Origin: Ditylenchus dipsaci | Taxonomy: Eukaryota; Nematoda; Chromadorea; Rhabditida; Anguinidae | Assembly (NCBI GenBank): GCA_004194705.1 | Contig: SADC01000904.1 | Coordinates: 434,001-498,000 of the forward strand | DNA length: 64,000 nucleotides | Direction of reading: 5' to 3' | In this document: piece after piece, positions 59,101-64,000 of the stretch | Position numbering within the stretch: position 1 is the first letter of the stretch | Layout: every line of letters starts with the position of its first letter | Translations under genes and position numbers: made by a program | Notes under the pieces: generated by a model | What the model saw: the letters and a program-made list of their open reading frames with translations, nothing else | Told to the model about the DNA's origin: nothing | The model's database searches: none

Positions 59101-61770
59101 AGTGCTAGAGGTAGTTCTAAGCATCCATCTTAAGCTTAACTTCAACTTGTTTGCAGAATGCCTTCGAAAAAATGCCTACTGGACTTGACTTGTACCACAT
59201 ACCTGTCTCCGCAGCTCCAATAACTGATGCCTTGCTGGATGATGAGCATCTGTATTTGGCTGTTGCCTGCAAGATCGTAATCCTCAACAGGAGGTTCGTC
59301 AAAATCAATCGATTAGTTGGCTCTATATGTGTTAGTGGTGCCCCGAATAAAATATACCTTGGTCCCCCTGTATGTTTTTTCAAATTGTTTTGATTTTTTC
59401 AAATTTTTTCTTATCAAATTTTCTATTTTTCATCAATTTAAAGAAATATATATTTTTTCAGATTTTTAAACATTTTTAACTCAAAATTGTTTTGTTTTCA
59501 CCTCATATAACATTTTTATCAACTTTTTGAACATCATTACAGCGGTGTGATCAATAATATGTTTAGCCCTCTTTTGTCGGTTGTCCATATTTTGGCCAGT
59601 GTATAAAATATAAAAGTCATATTTATAATCGTGGCTACATTTTGGCCAACCGGCTCAAAGCGGTATTAAAAAAAACTATGTAAGATATTTATTTATCCAT
59701 TCATCGCTTTCTGCTCGCCATTGTTATTGATTTTGATTCAGTTAACCATGACGTTATTTTTTTGTACAATAATAGATGCAAACATTAATTTAGCCATAGA
59801 AGAAAATGAGTTAGAAGACAAATTTTTGAAAAATCAAGCATTTCGCACGTTAAATGCACGGAACGCACTGCCCAATGACGTGCAAAATAGGTAAAAAACC
59901 ACTCCACATAAAAAATTTTGAATCATTGGATGATATGTATGGGAGAGTTTATTTTCTTACTTTTTCAAACATCTTACCTCAAAATAGCGTCGGTTTTTGA
60001 ATCGGTGACATAACTATTTTTTACCGCTTTGAGCCAGTTGGCTGAAATTTGGCCAATCCCCTATTCAACTTTTCTAAAATTTGTATTCTTCTATTGTTAC
60101 TTTCTTTCCTGGTTTTATTATAAAAATGCAAAAATCTATTAAAGAAGATGCATCTTCGAAACGCCGGCAAAAGAGGGTTAAATTTAGAACTTTTATCCAG
60201 TTTTTCGCTGAGGCGCAGGGTAGCAGGGTTCACAGTTCGAAAATTGCGAAATCAGGATTTTTGTCTCAAAAACAGGTATTTTACCAAAAAAAATCAGGAA
60301 ATTTTGCTATAAATCAAGACAGTTTTGCACCCTGAGGGAGCGAGTACCCAATGTCCTGATTTTTGACGATCAAAAATCAGGATTTGAATGCCAAAATCAG
60401 GAAATTCCTGATAAATCAGGACATCTGTGAACCCTGCAGGGTAGGCCAGGGTACGTTGGAACGGACTTAAGCAAATTTTCCGACCTTTTTGCAGCCAGAA
60501 AAATGTTTGAGTCCGTCCAACCGTAACCTGCGTTCACTGCACCTAGACAAAAATGGAAAAATCAAAAGGGGGACCAAAGAATTTTTCGAGGTTACCACCA
60601 ACACATATAGAGCTGATTAGTCTATTTTTAATTTTCAGTACTCTATCCACACTGGGAAGCATCTACGTGGCCTCTTCAGCAGCTGGAAGTCATGTGCCGA
60701 TGTTCGAAAAAATCCGAGCCTTTTCGAGCTCTCCTCATGGTATTTGGTTGATCACAGCTCATTCTGCCCTAATTCAACTGTGGAAAAATTCGCAGTGTCA
60801 AATGCTATTCGACGTCACTTATGATCATAGCCATCGGTGAGACATTTTTTAGGGGGTGGTTTTGACTAATTCTTTTCCGATTTTTGAAGGAGACCCAGTT
60901 TTGATGAAGACGATCAGTTTGATCAAGTGGAAGTCTACTGCATTATGTTTCATGATCGGGAGGTGTGGATAGGCACAGTGGATGGCTACTTAATGCTCTA
61001 TAAGATTATGGACCAGACTGCCGAGGGAACCCATACTGGTGATGATAGAGGCAAACTTAGGCATACTAATAGGTTCTGCATTTGTTGAAAATTTGAAAAA
61101 ACAGCATAGGGGTGACCGGGATGTTAAGTGAAGAGACACCTACCAAACACCGCAGCCACATCATTATCCACCAGATCACCACAACGGGTACAGGGTGTGT
61201 AGAAAATTTGAGTCCCTATCCTTATGAAATCTTTAACTTCACTTAGGGTTATACGAAGTTGCAAACGAAACATGAAAAAAAGATTAAAGTTCCAAGGTGG
61301 TCAAGTTTTTTTTGGCACATCTCGCGAGGTAGCAAAACTAAACCGAAATTCCGACACACCAAGCTAAGCCGACAGTTTCAGCTAAAGACTGTCAATCTAT
61401 TTATAAAGTTACAATGAATTTCTTTTAACATTTGAACTTTTTCAGTCAGGAAGCTTCCTTCTCACTCCACAGGTTTTTTTTATTTTATTATTTTTTTTAT
61501 AAAGTAATCAGCATATGGTTTAGATATCCACCTGGAAAAAGGCTGTCTCCCATTCACACCGACTCAGTGCCCAACCATCGCCAGCAAATGTACTACATCC
61601 CAACAGCCATAGAAACACAGGTGGAAGAGTCAGCTAGGTTGGTGTTTGTTTTCTGCTCTGTCAGTTCGTATATTACACTTACAAGTTTCAGTGTCAACGA
61701 ATACCCGGAAAGTGAGCGACAGACTCGCAAAATTTCTGTTGTCATTGATTCCAGCTCTAGAAAATACAGT
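56151..61770 (+). CDS. Beta-propeller-like protein segment (JIP3/ARHGEF10-like guess)
   Basis: Exons with matching phase: 56151-56321 (CGYVCAGNQKRGKLSMISF), 58679-58782 (DCRPVSMVIFHQEMAFVSLL), 59005-59110 (LWELKLNDVALKLLHCENRL, AMLANGTLAVLE), 59157-59293 (LLDDEHLYLAVACKIVILN), 60639-60836 (SSPHGIWLITAHSALIQLW), 60890-61072 (VEVYCIMFHDREVWIGTVDG). Probable further exons: about 61107-61190, 61446-61471, 61512-61636, 61691-61770. The repeated pattern of a hydrophobic strand, W-I/L-G/A-T, D-G/N-G and a further strand is that of WD40-type C-terminal propellers in JIP3/JIP4, ARHGEF10 or LRRK proteins; none is certain. No start ATG was found. It lies 1.1 kb after the TBC exons on the same strand, so a fused gene, a separate gene or a truncated copy are all possible. 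Its first intron holds MULE 2. Confidence 0.6.
56471..58377 (+). mobile_element. Second MULE, truncated transposase, 9-bp duplication
   Basis: TIRs start GGGGAAAA, then TTATTCTTGTCACCG, and consist of about 20-bp tandem units GTCACCGAAAGACTGATTGTT. GTGTTTAAT lies at 56462-56470 and 58378-58386 (extendable to 11 bp). Arms: 56471-56680 and 58100-58377. Encodes the partial transposase 56808-57716. Non-autonomous by itself. Confidence 0.9.
56808..57716 (+). pseudogene. N-terminally truncated MULE transposase
   Basis: Reads RKYFGTCIALSSNEDIWGYE, MGDGDQAILTAAENIWPRI (second DDE Asp), GMCKAHMKMNL (Cys/His motif), QEWSRRYVGQLEAL and NNGLESRNGLLKR (Glu), ending LHLIMLCWY. Introns at about 56952-57003, 57180-57230 and 57291-57320. 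The first catalytic Asp block and any zinc finger are missing: the region from the left TIR to 56808 has no coding sequence. Without them the protein could not catalyse transposition, so mobilisation would need a full-length relative. Confidence 0.75.
59626..60058. mobile_element. TIR element, GGCTCAAAGCGGTA arms, in a propeller intron
   Basis: Left CATTTTGGCCAACCGGCTC... and right GAGCCAGTTGGCTGAAATTTGG are imperfect inverted repeats. Inside, 59775-59890 reads NLAIEENELEDKFLKNQAFR followed by TLNARNALPNDVQNR, possibly the N-terminus of a lost transposase or a captured exon. Confidence 0.5.
60224..60436. mobile_element. hAT-type MITE, perfect 8-bp duplication, nested
   Basis: Ends CAGGGTTCACAG and CTGTGAACCCTG; CAGGGTAG flanks it at 60216-60223 and 60437-60444. 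The interior repeats AAATCAGGA words in both orientations. The duplicated octamer is the start of the GGTAGGCCAGCG palindromic repeat, so it inserted into a copy of that family. Confidence 0.85.
60437..60545. repeat. Palindromic GGTAGGCCAGGGTACG repeat
   Basis: Arms GGTAGGCCAGGGTACGTTGG and CCAACCGTAACCTGCG (diverged). Same family as 6479-6600; interrupted at its left end by the hAT MITE. Confidence 0.6.
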
Positions 61771-62034
61771 GGTAAATTTTAAAAATTTTGTTTGCGAGAA
61801 GTTTGCAAAGTTTTTATATTTGACGTCCCTGCTGGGCAAAATCAAATTTGGTACTTATTCCGTTTGCACCCTAGACGTCAATTTTTCAATTTTTCTACAA
61901 GTTTTTTCATTTGATGTCATTTAATCTGCAATTTTGCAAATCATAGTTACAAACCAAGTAATCCGCTTATATATACCCTCATTTTTCTATTTTAAGGCCG
62001 GTTTCGTGGAGTTTTTATAATGAGGTAGTTAAAG

Positions 62035-62218
62035 GACAATACTTGTTGATGCAAATGAGAATTTGACAAATTCAAATGCGCGCGGGACACTTCTCTTTCA
62101 TCTCTCACTTTACTCTTTGTAGTTATTTCGAGCGGCTCAACAGAATAGAGTGCGAGACGAAAGAGAAGTGTCCCGCGCGCATTTGAATTTGTCAAATTTT
62201 CATTTGCATTAACAAATA
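62035..62218. mobile_element. Foldback element with CGCGCGGGACA motif
   Basis: TTGTTGATGCAAATGAG ... AATTTGACAAATTCAAATGCGCGCGGGACACTTCTC and its reverse complement around a loop near 62120. The GCGCGGGAC word is also the site hit by MULE 1. Confidence 0.75.
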
Positions 62219-63435
62219 TAATCCTATAACTTCAAGCCATGTATCTTCAACATTTATTCGAAAAGGACAGAATCGAGTCGATATTTTTTTATATAAAATT
62301 AGAAACTGTACGAATATATTTTGTTCAATTGACTGAAATTTGCAAAAAAAATGCAGATACCAAGTGTAATTTTTGGTAAACGAAATTCGAAAAAATAGAT
62401 CTTCAGGGGAGGAGGTGTACAAACGGTATAAGTACCCAAAATTTAAATACCGAATTCGTGGTCCGCATAGTCGATTTGCGTATAAAAATTTCTTGAAATT
62501 TGAACTTACTGTCAAATTTTAAATTGCTTTCAAGCAAAAATATATATATAAAAAATTCAGCATTTCGAATTTTTCAGTGATTTTTTTTATTTAAAAGAGC
62601 ATGTTCGTCGCCGATGGAAATATTTCGAAAGGCGCGTACCAGGTCAAAAAATAAAAAAAATATTCAAACATTTTTGTTAAGTACCCTGCGCGGAATAAAT
62701 AATCTAAAAAGCACCTCCATTGTTTTTTTTGAACACGGCCCACTGGTAAACCAGCGGCAAACTGGGAAATTACGATTCCTGCGGGAGGTATAGCTTTTCC
62801 TCGACTTTTACCAAATTGCGTCAAATTAATTTTCATGACTGTGGGTCATAAATAACCCCCCTTAGTACGGCCTAACGGGCGCCGGCCTATCGAAGCCTAA
62901 GCCTAAAAGATACCCATAAATAACATCCCCATCCCGAACGGGGTTATTTATGGGTTTGTACGATTTTCTTTCAAATTTCACTGGCCTCCTGATGAAGTCT
63001 CCCTCTATATGAAGTCACCTCCCCTTGAAAATATTCTAAGTCTTTCAAAATTGCGTAAAAGTTAACTTTTTACGCATTTAGGGTATAAGCAAGGGTAGGC
63101 CAGCGTCCGTTACGACGAACTTGAAAATCCATATTTTTTAACCCTCAAACTACTGAGTGGGTCTCTTTGACCCATCTTATTTTTTTTAGTGATAATGCAC
63201 GTTTTACGCGTTTAATTTTTAGCTTCAGAGACAGTAATACCTCATTTTAAAGCTTATTCATGGCTGCATTTAGCAGCGTATTTATTTTTTCAAAAAATTT
63301 TACAAGCTATGAGTTACAACTAAGATTAGTAATTCACTAATTTTTTTCTCAAAGTGTGTTTATCTCATTGATGAAAAAGTATACATCGAAACGGTTTTGT
63401 GCATAATATCAGCTTTTCTTTGTGCTACCTAGCTG
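62219..63435. other. AT-rich stretch, no gene seen
   Basis: Only short spurious ORFs. A small inverted pair CATAAATAACCCC / GGGGTTATTTATG lies at 62846-62953, and a single arm of the GGTAGGCCAGCG repeat at 63087-63120. Confidence 0.35.
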
Positions 63436-63815
63436 CCTTGAAGGACCATGAAACTTGATAAGCACAGCAATTTATGAAATTCAAACTCACGCAAAACAAA
63501 AAAATTATTGACCAACCACCCCCCCCCTTCCCCAAATTGGACATGGTGGATTTCAGCCTGGACTAAGGGTGGATTTTCGTGTTCTATAAATAGGTACAAA
63601 CACAATAGAGGCGCCTGTTGCCCCTTGTTTTGTCTATAATGTTTTCGAATTAATTTTTGTGCGCATTTTAAATTTGAATTTCATTTAAAAATTCAAAATT
63701 GCGGTAAAATCCCGATTTGGCAACAAAACATTATTGACAAAATTATGATGGTCTTGTGCGAATTCAAAATTCGCAGATTGCTGTGCTTATCAAGTTTCAT
63801 AGTCCTTTTGAAGTA
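63436..63815. repeat. Inverted repeat, CATGAAACTTGATAAGCACAGCA arms
   Basis: GGACCATGAAACTTGATAAGC at 63442-63470 and its complement at 63780-63812. Roughly 50-bp arms around about 300 bp. No target duplication recognised. Confidence 0.6.
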
Positions 63816-64000
63816 TTAAGGTTTGCCCTTGCAAACAGCCATAATCAGCTCTGCTTTAAATTCATCAATTTCACATCTATTTTTAGAAATTTGAATACTC
63901 AGACAGAAAAATACGAAAAATTAATACACAAAGATAAACATCAAAAACGATGGTTGTTTTGCAGTTTTTTGAGAAAAAACACAAATGTGGCTGTGCTCTA

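Overview
This window is eukaryotic nuclear DNA from an invertebrate animal. Genes are split by many short introns with GT..AG borders and short TTTCAG or TTTTAG acceptors, base composition is AT-rich, and no bacterial-type operon is present. A nematode is the best guess (compact introns, pogo-type MITEs with ACCGTATTTCCTC ends, minisatellite-bearing Helitrons), but the species cannot be fixed from sequence alone.

Host genes, left to right: the middle of SSRP1 (FACT histone chaperone; minus, 1-1017, running off the left edge); a multi-TM membrane protein (minus, 7337-10588); DLD, mitochondrial dihydrolipoyl dehydrogenase (minus, 14 exons, 18362-21914); an unrecognised multi-TM protein (minus, 25097-25587, partial); a TBC1D2-type Rab GAP with PH, coiled-coil and TBC regions (plus, 37356-55028); and directly behind it a beta-propeller-like coding segment (plus, 56151-61770). 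These genes have no obvious joint pathway; their shared feature is introns loaded with transposons.

Most of the window is mobile DNA. I see two head-to-tail non-autonomous Helitrons (40075-44516), a complete-looking Mutator-like element (MULE) with a spliced FLYWCH/DDE transposase (47479-50191), a second MULE with a truncated transposase (56471-58377), and a probable non-autonomous third (9178-9956). All three have terminal repeats made of short tandem subrepeats. There is also a broken hAT transposase, a pogo-like remnant carrying the same termini as the ACCGTATTTCC MITE family, five hAT-type foldback MITEs with perfect 8-bp target duplications and one with a single mismatch, a Harbinger-type MITE with TAA duplication, mariner/Tc1-like foldbacks, and several unclassified palindromic families. 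Nesting is frequent and gives an insertion order.

A recurrent oddity is single-base indels, mostly in or next to homopolymers, that break the reading frame of otherwise well conserved exons in SSRP1, DLD, TBC1D2 and two membrane-protein genes. I read these mainly as uncorrected sequencing errors, so protein reconstructions need care. The intervals 26000-26800, 27800-28500, 29100-30700, 32400-34000, 34200-35300, 35800-37300 and 61800-64000 hold no gene I can support.
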